Both the position numbers and the translations under genes were made by a program. The notes beneath the pieces are model-generated. The model had not been told where the DNA came from. It saw only the letters and a program-made list of their open reading frames with translations, and did not search any database. Shown piece after piece: positions 1-6,700 of a stretch of 7,001 nt of DNA. The DNA comes from Candidatus Zhuqueibacterota bacterium (GTDB taxonomy: Bacteria; KSB1; UBA2214), in assembly GCA_022706175.1 (NCBI GenBank), contig JAKJDB010000136.1, positions 1-7,001 on the forward strand, given 5' to 3'. Every line of letters begins with the position of its first letter. The stretch's first letter is position 1.

Positions 1-1372
1 GCTGACCTACGAGGAGATCCTGCTCATGTTAGAGTCGGCGGAGATCGATCCGGCAGAACAGGAGGATGAGCCCTTCGACAATCCGGAGGCCGGTTTGGGA
101 CGGGCGTTTCCGCTCTCCGGCGGGCTTCTCGAGAGCGCCGCCCTGGAGTACGGGGTGCTGCATGAAGAAATTGCGGTGACCGACGGCCGCGACCGGGTTC
201 TGGAAGCGATCGCCAAGACCGCGGAGGGCAAGATCGAAGCGCGTTTTCTCGATCTGCTCTTTTGCGAAGGGTGCATCAATGGACCGCAGATGGCCAACGC
301 GCTCTCCGGCTTTGTTCGCCGGGACAAGGTCATCGGCTATTGTAAAACCCGGAAGCAGAACCCAGCCGTCGCCGCGGCGTTCAACAGAGTGGACCTGGGC
401 CGTGCGTTTACGCCCGAACATTTGGACACGCCGACCCCACCGGAAGAGGAGATCCGCCGTATTTTAGCGGTCACCGGCAAAGTGTTGCTCGAGGATGAGC
501 TGAATTGCGGCGCCTGCGGCTATCCCAGCTGCCGCGAAAAGGCCATCGCGGTGCTGCAGGGTTTTGCCGAAGCGGAGATGTGCCTGCCCTATATGGTCGA
601 AAAGTTGGAATCGGTTCAGGAGGAGCTGACCCGGGCGAACAGCGAGCTCAAGGATTCGCTCACCACTCTGCAAAAGACGCAACAACAGTTGGTGCAGTCT
701 GAAAAGCTCGCTTCGGTCGGTCAATTGGCGGCCGGAGTCGCCCATGAACTCAACAATCCTCTGGGCGGCATTCTCATCTACTCCGGCCTTTTGTTGGAGC
801 AGGCGGACAAGGAGAGCCGTCAGGCCCAAGACCTGCAGAGGATCATGGCCGAGACAGACCGTTGCCGTCGCATCGTCCGCGGCCTGTTGGATTTTTCACG
901 GCAAACCCGTATCGATGCGGCGATCGTCAATCTGAACAAAATTCTGAGCAGCACGCTGGCCCTGGTCACTGAGCAGGCGCTGTTCCTCAATATACAGGTG
1001 GTGCAGCAGCTGCAGGAGTCACTGCCCAACGTCTTTGTCGACGTAGGCCAGATTCAGCAGGTTTTTCTCAACATTATCTTGAACGCCGCAGATGCCATGA
1101 ACGGCAGAGGCACCCTGAGCGTGCGCAGCGAAACCTCGCCGGAGGGGGATCAAGTGCTGGTTTCGTTCAGCGACACCGGCAGCGGTATGACGCCGGAAAT
1201 CATATCGAGAATTTTTGAACCGTTCTTCACCACCAAGCCGCGGGGCCGGGGCACCGGGCTGGGACTGGCCATCGCCTACGGCATCGTGCAAAGACATCAT
1301 GGCGATATTCTGGTGGCCAGTCAACCGGGAATGGGCAGTACGATCACGGTCACATTGCCGACCGCCGCCTGA
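1..1372 (+). CDS. Sensor histidine kinase with [FeFe]-hydrogenase-like C-terminal domain and 4Fe-4S module (5' end outside window)
   Basis: The gene starts before the window; the first whole codon is at base 2, and 456 residues are visible. The in-frame ATG at 26 lies inside the hydrogenase-like domain and is not taken as the start. Domains, numbered from base 2: the C-terminal end of an iron-only hydrogenase large-subunit fold (about 1-140, with FPLSGG and the cysteine motif FCEGCINGP at C88/C91); a 4Fe-4S domain with C169-x2-C172-x4-C177-x16-C194; a coiled coil (about 196-238); a HisKA domain with phospho-accepting H248 in AHELNNP; and a HATPase with N361 (N box), D391 in DTGSGM, FEPFFTTK and G417-T-G in GRGTGLGLA. 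All kinase motifs are intact. This is the pattern of sensory [FeFe]-hydrogenase proteins, which are thought to read hydrogen or redox state and pass it to a kinase. No membrane segment is visible, so it is probably cytoplasmic. Response regulators follow directly. The kinase and 4Fe-4S calls are firm; hydrogen as the ligand is inference, since the motifs for the rest of the H-cluster lie outside the window. Confidence 0.9.
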   Translation, partial: LTYEEILLMLESAEIDPAEQEDEPFDNPEAGLGRAFPLSGGLLESAALEYGVLHEEIAVTDGRDRVLEAIAKTAEGKIEARFLDLLFCEGCINGPQMANALSGFVRRDKVIGYCKTRKQNPAVAAAFNRVDLGRAFTPEHLDTPTPPEEEIRRILAVTGKVLLEDELNCGACGYPSCREKAIAVLQGFAEAEMCLPYMVEKLESVQEELTRANSELKDSLTTLQKTQQQLVQSEKLASVGQLAAGVAHELNNPLGGILIYSGLLLEQADKESRQAQDLQRIMAETDRCRRIVRGLLDFSRQTRIDAAIVNLNKILSSTLALVTEQALFLNIQVVQQLQESLPNVFVDVGQIQQVFLNIILNAADAMNGRGTLSVRSETSPEGDQVLVSFSDTGSGMTPEIISRIFEPFFTTKPRGRGTGLGLAIAYGIVQRHHGDILVASQPGMGSTITVTLPTAA

Positions 1373-1396
1373 GACGGCCGGCTGGATTTTAACCGC

Positions 1397-1401
1397 AGGA
1401 G
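1397..1401 (+). promoter_or_regulatory. Ribosome binding site of the first response regulator
   Basis: AGGAG lies six bases before the ATG at 1408, a strong Shine-Dalgarno match at good spacing. It supports that start and independent initiation 35 bases after the kinase stop. Confidence 0.7.
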
Positions 1402-1407
1402 TTCTTC

Positions 1408-1857
1408 ATGAGCGAAGCCATCAAGATACTGCTGATCGACGATGATGCGGATTTCATCCTGATCAATCGGACGATTCTCGAGGCCAACGGCTATGAGGTC
1501 GATGCCTGTGTCGACGCCCGTTGCGCTTTGGATAAAATCAAAACCTGGAAGCCGGACCTCATCTGTCTGGATGTGATGATGCCGACCGGCACCGAGGGCT
1601 TTCACCTCGCCTATAAAATACGTCGGGACCCCGAGTGCCGGACCATTCCGATCCTGATGATCACCTCCATCCATGATTACAGCGATTTCCACTTTTCCAC
1701 CGAGGATGGGGACTTTTTACCGGTGGATGAATTCATTGAAAAGCCGATTCGCGCCGAAGTGTTGTTGAATAAAGTGCGAGAGCTCCTGCAGCCTCGCGAG
1801 GCGGCCTCTGCGAAACCGCCGCTGGAGGACAAGGGCATCGGCTTGAAGAAAAAATGA
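1408..1857 (+). CDS. Single-domain response regulator (CheY-like receiver)
   Basis: This 149-residue protein is a lone receiver domain. The acidic pocket is D11-D12-D13 in LLIDDD, the phospho-acceptor is D55 in CLDVMMP, the switch threonine is T86 in MITS, and the conserved lysine is K112 in EKP. All the chemistry needed for phosphorylation is present. Between the switch threonine and the lysine there are 25 residues, more than the roughly 20 of CheY; the extra part is rich in aromatic and acidic residues (about 89-108). The C-terminal tail (about 128-149) ends in KKK and carries no output domain. It follows the hydrogenase-like kinase by 35 bases and is most simply its phosphorylation partner. 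It resembles the next gene, including a shared GF-x2-AY segment after the phosphorylation site. Output would have to be a protein contact or onward phosphotransfer. Confidence 0.93.
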   Translation: MSEAIKILLIDDDADFILINRTILEANGYEVDACVDARCALDKIKTWKPDLICLDVMMPTGTEGFHLAYKIRRDPECRTIPILMITSIHDYSDFHFSTEDGDFLPVDEFIEKPIRAEVLLNKVRELLQPREAASAKPPLEDKGIGLKKK

Positions 1858-1896
1858 GGTGCGCCTGACGCATGTAGGCGGGAAAAGAGAACGTCT

Positions 1897-2313
1897 ATGA
1901 CGGCCGCTGAGAAAAAAATATTGCTCGTCGATGATGATCCGGCGTTTTTAGAGATCAACCACCTGATCCTGGAATCAGCCGGCTACCGAGTGGCGGAGGC
2001 CGGCTCCGTGGAGCAGGCATTGCGTCTGCTTCAGACCGACCGCTTTGATCTGTTGATTCTGGATTTGATCATGGAGAGCATGGACTCCGGATTCACCATC
2101 GCTTATGCGGTGCGCGACGACGAACGGCTGCGGGATCTGCCCATTCTGTTGTTGACGTCGGCGCAGGAACGAACCGGTTTCACTTTTGAGATGGAACGGG
2201 ATCAGGAGTGGATGAAAGTGGATGAGGTGGCGGCCAAACCGCTGCGTCCGACCGAGCTGATTGAACGAGTGGAGCGGTTGTTGGCTAAAGGGAAAAGGGA
2301 GAATCATGGATAG
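1897..2313 (+). CDS. Second single-domain response regulator (CheY-like receiver)
   Basis: This 138-residue receiver domain has acidic residues D12-D13-D14 in LLVDDD, phospho-acceptor D56 in LDLIM, switch threonine T87 in LLTS and lysine K114 in AKP. The usual proline shortly after the phosphorylation site is replaced by glutamate (LIMES), a small departure from the CheY consensus. Like its upstream neighbour it carries extra residues between the switch threonine and the lysine (about 90-110, including FTFEMERDQEW), and it shares the GF-x2-AY segment. The two look like an old tandem duplication that has diverged. No output domain follows. A weak purine-rich tract (GGGAAAAGAGA, about 1880-1890) precedes the ATG. 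The last eight bases overlap the next gene, which points to translational coupling with the receiver-kinase downstream. Confidence 0.92.
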   Translation: MTAAEKKILLVDDDPAFLEINHLILESAGYRVAEAGSVEQALRLLQTDRFDLLILDLIMESMDSGFTIAYAVRDDERLRDLPILLLTSAQERTGFTFEMERDQEWMKVDEVAAKPLRPTELIERVERLLAKGKRENHG

Positions 2314-3820
2314 TCAGGCACGCCTGCTGATCGTTGACGATGAAGAGATCATCCGCATCGGCTGCCAGCGCAGCCTGGAAGAGATGTATTCGACCGTAGA
2401 GATGGCGGAGAACGGCCGGTTGGGCTGGGAGCGGCTTCAGCAACAACCCTTTGATCTGGTCCTGCTTGACCTGATGATGCCCGAGATGGGCGGCTTGGAG
2501 GTGCTGGAAAAGGTGCAGGCGCTCGATCCGGAGATCGTGGTGATCATGATCACCGGCTTTGCCACCATCGAGACCGCGGTGGATGCCATGCGCAAAGGGG
2601 CGTACGATTATCTGCCCAAACCGTTCACGCCGGAGGAGCTGCGCACCAAGGTGAGCCGCGGGCTGGAGAAGCGGCGATTGATCCTGCAGGCCCGGGAGCT
2701 GATTCTGGAGCGCGATCGCAACCTGCTGGAATGCGCCAACGAGAAATCGCGCACCATGACCATCATCAACTGCCTGAGCGAGGGGCTGATCGCGACCAAC
2801 CGGACCGGACAGATCGTACTGATGAACCCGGCGGCGATCAAGATGCTGCGGCCGCAGGTCGACGCGGTGATAGGCCGCACCGTGTCCGGCCTGCTGGGCC
2901 ATCCGGAACAGGAGAAAGCGATTGCCGATATGCTGGCGACCGTGACCGCCACCGGCGCCATCACTCAGATGGAAATGCAAACGCGCGATGAGCGCGTGCT
3001 GGAATCGCACGTCAGTCCGATCCTGGATGACCGTGGTGAGTGCCTTGGTACGGTTACGGTGCTTTTGGACATCACCCAGGATAAAAAAATCGAAAAGATG
3101 AAATCGGATTTTGTCCGGCTGGTGTCGCATGAGTTAAAAGCTCCGGTGGCTGCCATCGCCGGGTACCTGAACCTCATCATCGACGGCTTGACGGCGAAAC
3201 AGCCGGATAAAGAGAAAGACATCATTTTACGCTCGCGCGACAAGGCCAATGCGCTCCTGGAGTTGATCAATGATCTGCTGGATCTGTCGCGCAGCGAGCG
3301 CAACCGCAGCGCGGGCGTGCAGAAACGGTTGGACCTGGGCGCGGTGCTGACCGAGACCGTTAAATTCTATCATAATGAAGCCCAGAGCCGACAGCTGGAG
3401 CTAACCCTGCACCTGCCCGCCACCATCCCACCGGTGGTCGGCGATGCCGAGGCGCTGGGCCGAGTGTTTGCCAACTTGATCGGCAATGCGATTAAATACA
3501 CGCCGCAGGGCGGTCGTGTGGAGGTGGAGCTCCTGCAGCGCGACGGCTGGCTGGCGGTTTCCGTGCGCGATACCGGCATGGGCATCGCCCCGGATGAGAT
3601 AAAAAAAATATTCGACGAATTTTATCGCAGCCGTCAGGTGATTCTGCAAAAGATACCCGGCACTGGCTTGGGATTATCCATTGCCAAACAGATCGTTGAA
3701 GCCCATCGCGGCTATCTCGAGGTGGAAAGTGTAGTGCAACAGGGCTCGGTGTTTCGCGCCTGGTTTCCGATCGCCGAGGCCGTGCCGACGGCGGCGCCGG
3801 CCAAAGCAGAAAACAGTTGA
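2306..3820 (+). CDS. Receiver-PAS-histidine kinase hybrid
   Basis: This is a 504-residue cytoplasmic protein. Domains: receiver (1-120; D11-D12, phospho-acceptor D55 in LLDLMMP, switch T83, K105 in PKPF); helical linker (about 120-148); PAS (about 149-258; EGLIATNRTGQIVLMNPAA, then DITQDKK); HisKA with H275 in SHELKAP; HATPase with N394, D422 in DTGMGIAP and G452-T-G in PGTGLGLSIA. Every catalytic motif is intact. The receiver comes first, so phosphorylation by another kinase could control this one, or it may act as a relay. I chose the ATG at 2306 because it gives a receiver beginning at the usual place, has GGGAGA just upstream and overlaps the preceding gene by 8 bp. An ATG at 2261 would add 15 residues encoded inside the upstream gene. 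No transmembrane segment is visible. The PAS ligand cannot be told from sequence. It probably works with the two receivers and the hydrogenase-like kinase upstream. Confidence 0.93.
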   Translation: MDSQARLLIVDDEEIIRIGCQRSLEEMYSTVEMAENGRLGWERLQQQPFDLVLLDLMMPEMGGLEVLEKVQALDPEIVVIMITGFATIETAVDAMRKGAYDYLPKPFTPEELRTKVSRGLEKRRLILQARELILERDRNLLECANEKSRTMTIINCLSEGLIATNRTGQIVLMNPAAIKMLRPQVDAVIGRTVSGLLGHPEQEKAIADMLATVTATGAITQMEMQTRDERVLESHVSPILDDRGECLGTVTVLLDITQDKKIEKMKSDFVRLVSHELKAPVAAIAGYLNLIIDGLTAKQPDKEKDIILRSRDKANALLELINDLLDLSRSERNRSAGVQKRLDLGAVLTETVKFYHNEAQSRQLELTLHLPATIPPVVGDAEALGRVFANLIGNAIKYTPQGGRVEVELLQRDGWLAVSVRDTGMGIAPDEIKKIFDEFYRSRQVILQKIPGTGLGLSIAKQIVEAHRGYLEVESVVQQGSVFRAWFPIAEAVPTAAPAKAENS

Positions 3821-3858
3821 CAAGAATTGTTAACATCAATATCTTGTTGGACCGAGAG

Positions 3859-4197
3859 ATGATGATTTGCGATCTCGAACAGCTGCTGCAAACCCGGGTG
3901 TTGAGCGGGCAGGCCCGGTTGCAGACGCCTGTGCAGGGCGTGCTGGTGTCGGATATTCTCAGCGATGTGATGGCTAAAGCCGGCCGGGGCTGGCTGTGGG
4001 TGACCCATCAGACCACGGTGAACGTGATCGCCATCGCTTTTTTTAAAGGGTTGGCCGGAGTGATCCTGCCCGACCGGCTGCAGCTCAGAGACGATGCGCT
4101 GGCCAAAGCGGTGGAGAAGGAAATCCCGGTATTATCATCCGACCTGAGCGCCTTTCAGGTCATCGGCGTGCTGTATAAAATGGGACTGCCGGGGTGA
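3859..4197 (+). CDS. DRTGG-domain protein
   Basis: This small protein of 112 residues from this ATG matches the DRTGG domain (PF07085): an N-terminal helix plus VLSG, then VSDILSDVMAKA, a WVTHQT strand, an ILPDRL segment and a PVLSSDLSAFQVIGVLYKMG end. The DRTGG domain has no settled biochemical function. Small stand-alone versions recur in [FeFe]-hydrogenase gene clusters beside kinases and hydrogenase subunits, which is the setting here. The start is uncertain. A TTG at 3817 overlaps the stop of the preceding kinase (TTGA), would give 126 residues and would suggest coupling. I prefer ATG 3859 (or 3862), since family members usually begin shortly before the first helix and a GGACCGAGAG tract lies just upstream. 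Cytoplasmic; probably the last gene of the signalling block. Confidence 0.82.
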   Translation: MMICDLEQLLQTRVLSGQARLQTPVQGVLVSDILSDVMAKAGRGWLWVTHQTTVNVIAIAFFKGLAGVILPDRLQLRDDALAKAVEKEIPVLSSDLSAFQVIGVLYKMGLPG

Positions 4198-4215
4198 ACG
4201 GAACAGCGCCCGGCG

Positions 4216-4236
4216 CGCACCGAGAACGCCGGTGCG
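4216..4236 (+). other. Small hairpin between the DRTGG and ferritin genes
   Basis: CGCACCG (4216-4222) pairs with CGGTGCG (4230-4236) around a seven-base loop. No T-tract follows, so it is not a standard intrinsic terminator. It could be a processing or stability element, or chance in GC-rich DNA. Confidence 0.3.
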
Positions 4237-4257
4237 AAATCGACGACATGTTATGAC

Positions 4258-4262
4258 GGAGG
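4258..4262 (+). promoter_or_regulatory. Ribosome binding site of the ferritin-like gene
   Basis: GGAGG lies six bases before the ATG at 4269, a near-ideal Shine-Dalgarno site that fixes this start. Confidence 0.75.
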
Positions 4263-4268
4263 AACAGA

Positions 4269-4742
4269 ATGGCCAATCTATTTCTGGCGAGTGAAATTCT
4301 GGAGATGAATGTGCAGGAGGAACGCAACGGCGCCGCTTTTTACTCTCGGTTGGCGGAGAAATCGGCCCATCCGCTTGTTATCAAACATGCAGCAGAGATT
4401 GCCGAGCAGGAGAGACATCATGAAGCGTTGTTCACCAGGATGCTGCGGGAATGCGAGCCGGTGGAACCCAACGAAGCGTATCCGGGCGAATACGACGCCT
4501 ATCGCCAGGCCTTGTTGAAAAACAAAATGTTCGCCGACGAGCAGGATGCGATGGAAAAGGCGGAACAGTGGACGGACAAGGAGGCCCTGTCCTTTGCTCT
4601 GAAAACCGAACAGGCGACGTTGAATCTGCTGAAAGAGTTGACCAAGCATATCGACCCCCGCGAATTGCCGTTCATCCAGATCACCGTGGACGAAGAGGCG
4701 AATCACGTTAACGTGTTGAACGAGCTGCTGCAAAAGATCTGA
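4269..4742 (+). CDS. Rubrerythrin-like ferritin-family protein (no rubredoxin domain)
   Basis: This is a 157-residue four-helix protein of the ferritin-like superfamily. The likely di-iron ligands are all visible: E18 in the first helix (EERNGAAFY), E48-x2-H51 in the second (EQERHHE), E114 in the third (KTEQATL) and E143-x2-H146 in the fourth (DEEANHV). The spacing matches the erythrin domain of rubrerythrins. The CxxC pairs of a rubredoxin domain are absent, so any electron donor must be a separate protein. Family members reduce peroxide or oxygen, or bind iron, in the cytoplasm of anaerobes; which of these applies here cannot be read from sequence. It sits 71 bases after the DRTGG gene and may be co-transcribed with it. 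No convincing promoter is seen in the gap. Protecting oxygen-sensitive hydrogenase components would be a sensible role, but that is inference. Confidence 0.88.
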   Translation: MANLFLASEILEMNVQEERNGAAFYSRLAEKSAHPLVIKHAAEIAEQERHHEALFTRMLRECEPVEPNEAYPGEYDAYRQALLKNKMFADEQDAMEKAEQWTDKEALSFALKTEQATLNLLKELTKHIDPRELPFIQITVDEEANHVNVLNELLQKI

Positions 4743-4826
4743 GCAGGGCGGAGGAAGGACCTTCGCCAAGGATGTCCTGCTGCACCGGACGAAACAGCTT
4801 GTCCCCGCAACAAAAAAACGGTCTGG

Positions 4827-5726
4827 ATGATCATGTCTTTTCTTTTTCTTGCTACGTTGCCGATGACGGTCAACACCAGCGTTGCGTCTTCCATCCAATT
4901 GCCGCGCCAGGTGGAACAGTGGACCAGGCCGGACTCGGCGCAGACCGTAACCGCACAGACGATTTTCGACTATATGGATGGCGCCGGCGAGCTCTATCTT
5001 GGCTTTCGCTTCGACAGCCTGCAGGTCGTTGAGTACACCGCGGCGGATACCTACAGCCTCCTGGTCGAGATCTATTATATGCACGAGTCCGATGACGCCT
5101 TTGGCTTGCTCTCGCTGGATCCGGATGGCGAACGCATCCACTGGGGCGCTGCGCCGGAGGAGTCCAGCCCATACGCTTTGTATGGCGCCGGATTGCTCAG
5201 GCTCTGGGCAGGTCCTGTCTATGCCAGAGTGATGGCCTACCAGGAGACCGAAACGGCCAGACGCGCGGTGCTTGAATTGGGCCGTGTCATTGCCGCCCAG
5301 TGCCGGCCCGCCCGGCCGCCGGAGTTGATAAAATTGGTGCAGCCGCTCTTCCCGAACGCTGCGGTGAAATATTTCCGCTCTCATCTGGTGCTCAACTCGT
5401 TCTTTTACCTCGCCAGTGACAACATTCTCGATCTCGATCCTTCGGTCGAAGGGATTTACGCCGGTGAGGGGCGAATGAACGTCCTGGTGCTGCACTATCC
5501 TCAAGCCGAACGGGCGACCGCTGCGGCGCAGGTTTTTTTATCAAGCTATCTGCCTGATCACCACCCCGCCCGCTGCGGTGAATTCTATCTGCTTGAATCG
5601 GGGCATTGCTCTTGTTTTCAGTTCGGCGCGTATCTCATCCTTCTCTTTGACTGCCTCGACGTCGAGAGCGGACGCCGACGGGTGCTAACTTTAGAAAGCC
5701 GTTTACGCACAGGAGGCCGTTTATGA
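4827..5726 (+). CDS. DUF6599-type protein, probably exported
   Basis: This 299-residue protein has the marks of the DUF6599 family: an IFDYMDGAGELYL segment (about 46-58), a VEIYYM strand followed by DDAFGLLS, and a LRLWAGPVYARVMAY segment. The family has no known activity. The N-terminus is hydrophobic (about 3-15) with a possible signal-peptidase site after SVA (residue 20), so export is likely. From this ATG there is no positive charge before the hydrophobic core, which is unusual for a signal peptide, and no good ribosome binding site precedes it. ATG 4833 is an equal alternative. Upstream in the same frame lie codons for KKTVW but no start codon before the ferritin stop, so the annotated N-terminus may be short or affected by a frameshift at the A-run 4812-4818. 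A CxC pair lies near the C-terminus (HCSCF). The stop overlaps the next ATG by four bases (ATGA), indicating tight coupling to the DUF362 gene. Confidence 0.78.
   Translation: MIMSFLFLATLPMTVNTSVASSIQLPRQVEQWTRPDSAQTVTAQTIFDYMDGAGELYLGFRFDSLQVVEYTAADTYSLLVEIYYMHESDDAFGLLSLDPDGERIHWGAAPEESSPYALYGAGLLRLWAGPVYARVMAYQETETARRAVLELGRVIAAQCRPARPPELIKLVQPLFPNAAVKYFRSHLVLNSFFYLASDNILDLDPSVEGIYAGEGRMNVLVLHYPQAERATAAAQVFLSSYLPDHHPARCGEFYLLESGHCSCFQFGAYLILLFDCLDVESGRRRVLTLESRLRTGGRL
5711..5716 (+). promoter_or_regulatory. Ribosome binding site of the DUF362 gene
   Basis: AGGAGG lies six bases before the ATG at 5723, inside the end of the DUF6599 gene. It is a full Shine-Dalgarno match and fixes the start just ahead of the twin-arginine signal. 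Confidence 0.8.
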
Positions 5727-6595
5727 ACGATCGTTTGATCACGCGCAGAGATTTTGCCCGCACCAGCCTGGCAGCCGCAGCAGTCGTACCCTTGACCGGA
5801 GCGGCAGCGCTGCGGGCTCAGCCGCGGTCCAGCCGCGTTGTTATTGTTCGCGAGGAAGCTGTGCTGGATACTGCGCACAGGGTGGATAAAGCCATTCTGC
5901 AAAAAATGCTGGATCAGACCGTCATACGCGTGACCGGCGGCAAGACGGCGCGCGAAGGCTGGAAAGCGATCGCCACGGTGAAAGATACAGTCGGCCTGGT
6001 GCCCACACCACACCTTAATCCCACGCATCCGGAACTCATCGAGCTGGTTACCGCGTCGCTGCAGAACCAGGTCGGCCTGCCGGCGGAGCGGATCGTCAAC
6101 GCGCAGGGACGAAATCTCGATATCGTGAAATCGTGCACCGTCCTGATCGCTCTGCCGGCTCTCAAAGCGCATTGGCTCACCGGAATCGGCACGGTGTTGA
6201 AGAACTATATCATGTTTTCAGGAAATCCGCAAGCGTATCATGACAGCAGGAATGTCAAGCTCGGCGAGATCTGGAAGTTGCCCGAGGTTGTGGGTAAAAC
6301 AAAACTGGTGCTGGTGGATGCCCTGTACCCGTTGTGCGACAAGGGACCGCAACCGGATCCGCGCTACAAATGGCATTACAACGGATTGATCGCCGGCACA
6401 GATCCGGTTGCCGTGGAAACCGTGTGTCTGAACATCATCACCAATAAACGCGAATTGATTAAAGGAGAGCCGTGGCCGCTGAGTCCCCCCCCGCTCTGCG
6501 TGGAGGCTGCGGACAAGGTGTATGGTCTGGGCGTCAGTTCGATGGAGGAGATCAATCTAGAGCGGATCGGCTGGACCAAAGAGACGCTTGTCTGA
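5723..6595 (+). CDS. DUF362-domain protein with twin-arginine signal
   Basis: This is a 290-residue protein. The N-terminus carries a Tat motif, T7-R8-R9-D-F-A, then an alanine-rich hydrophobic stretch and a likely cleavage site after LRA (residue 32), so export in folded form is predicted. The mature part matches DUF362: a GLVPTPHLNPTHPELIELV segment, a LIALPALKAHWLTGIGTVLKN core and a GLIAGTDPVAVETV segment near the C-terminal third. Some DUF362 proteins carry 4Fe-4S ferredoxin motifs; none is visible here, only scattered cysteines. The Tat signal suggests a cofactor bound before export, but none can be named. The family's biochemical role is unsettled. The 4-bp ATGA overlap with the DUF6599 gene implies the two are made together and act in the same place. 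Confidence 0.85.
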   Translation: MNDRLITRRDFARTSLAAAAVVPLTGAAALRAQPRSSRVVIVREEAVLDTAHRVDKAILQKMLDQTVIRVTGGKTAREGWKAIATVKDTVGLVPTPHLNPTHPELIELVTASLQNQVGLPAERIVNAQGRNLDIVKSCTVLIALPALKAHWLTGIGTVLKNYIMFSGNPQAYHDSRNVKLGEIWKLPEVVGKTKLVLVDALYPLCDKGPQPDPRYKWHYNGLIAGTDPVAVETVCLNIITNKRELIKGEPWPLSPPPLCVEAADKVYGLGVSSMEEINLERIGWTKETLV

Positions 6596-6604
6596 TGGAT
6601 AAAG

Positions 6605-6631
6605 CCGGGTGAGGATCCGGTACTTTGTTTT
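6605..6631 (+). terminator. Possible intrinsic terminator after the DUF362 gene
   Basis: CCGGGT (6605-6610) pairs with ATCCGG (6615-6620) around a GAGG loop, with one G-T wobble. The T-rich but interrupted tail TACTTTGTTTT follows at once. It starts 10 bases after the DUF362 stop, a sensible place. The stem is short, so termination may be partial. Confidence 0.4.
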
Positions 6632-6649
6632 CTCGCCGCTTTTTTTTTG

Positions 6650-6665
6650 CGCCGGCTAACCGGCG
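6650..6665 (+). other. Short GC hairpin after a T9 run
   Basis: CGCCGG (6650-6655) pairs with CCGGCG (6660-6665) around a CTAA loop. The T9 run lies before it, not after, so it is not a + strand terminator. Part of its 3' arm can instead pair, as CGGCGAG (6661-6667), with CTCGCCG (6632-6638). Confidence 0.35.
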
Positions 6666-6700
6666 AGCGACCCGCAGATGCCTCCGCACGATCACTGGGT

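Noticed and set aside
2285..3130. A 281-codon open frame on the - strand
   Set aside because: It is fully antisense to the receiver-PAS part of the kinase gene, with a histidine- and glutamine-rich product and no motif.
4742..4781. Inverted repeat AGCAGG/CCTGCT after the ferritin stop
   Set aside because: The loop is long (28 bases) and no T-tract follows, so it is not convincing as a terminator.
4278..5504. A long open frame of 408 codons on the - strand
   Set aside because: It lies antisense to two well-supported genes (ferritin-like and DUF6599), its product is rich in R, H and Q with no recognisable domain, and it has the form expected from reading GC-rich coding DNA backwards.
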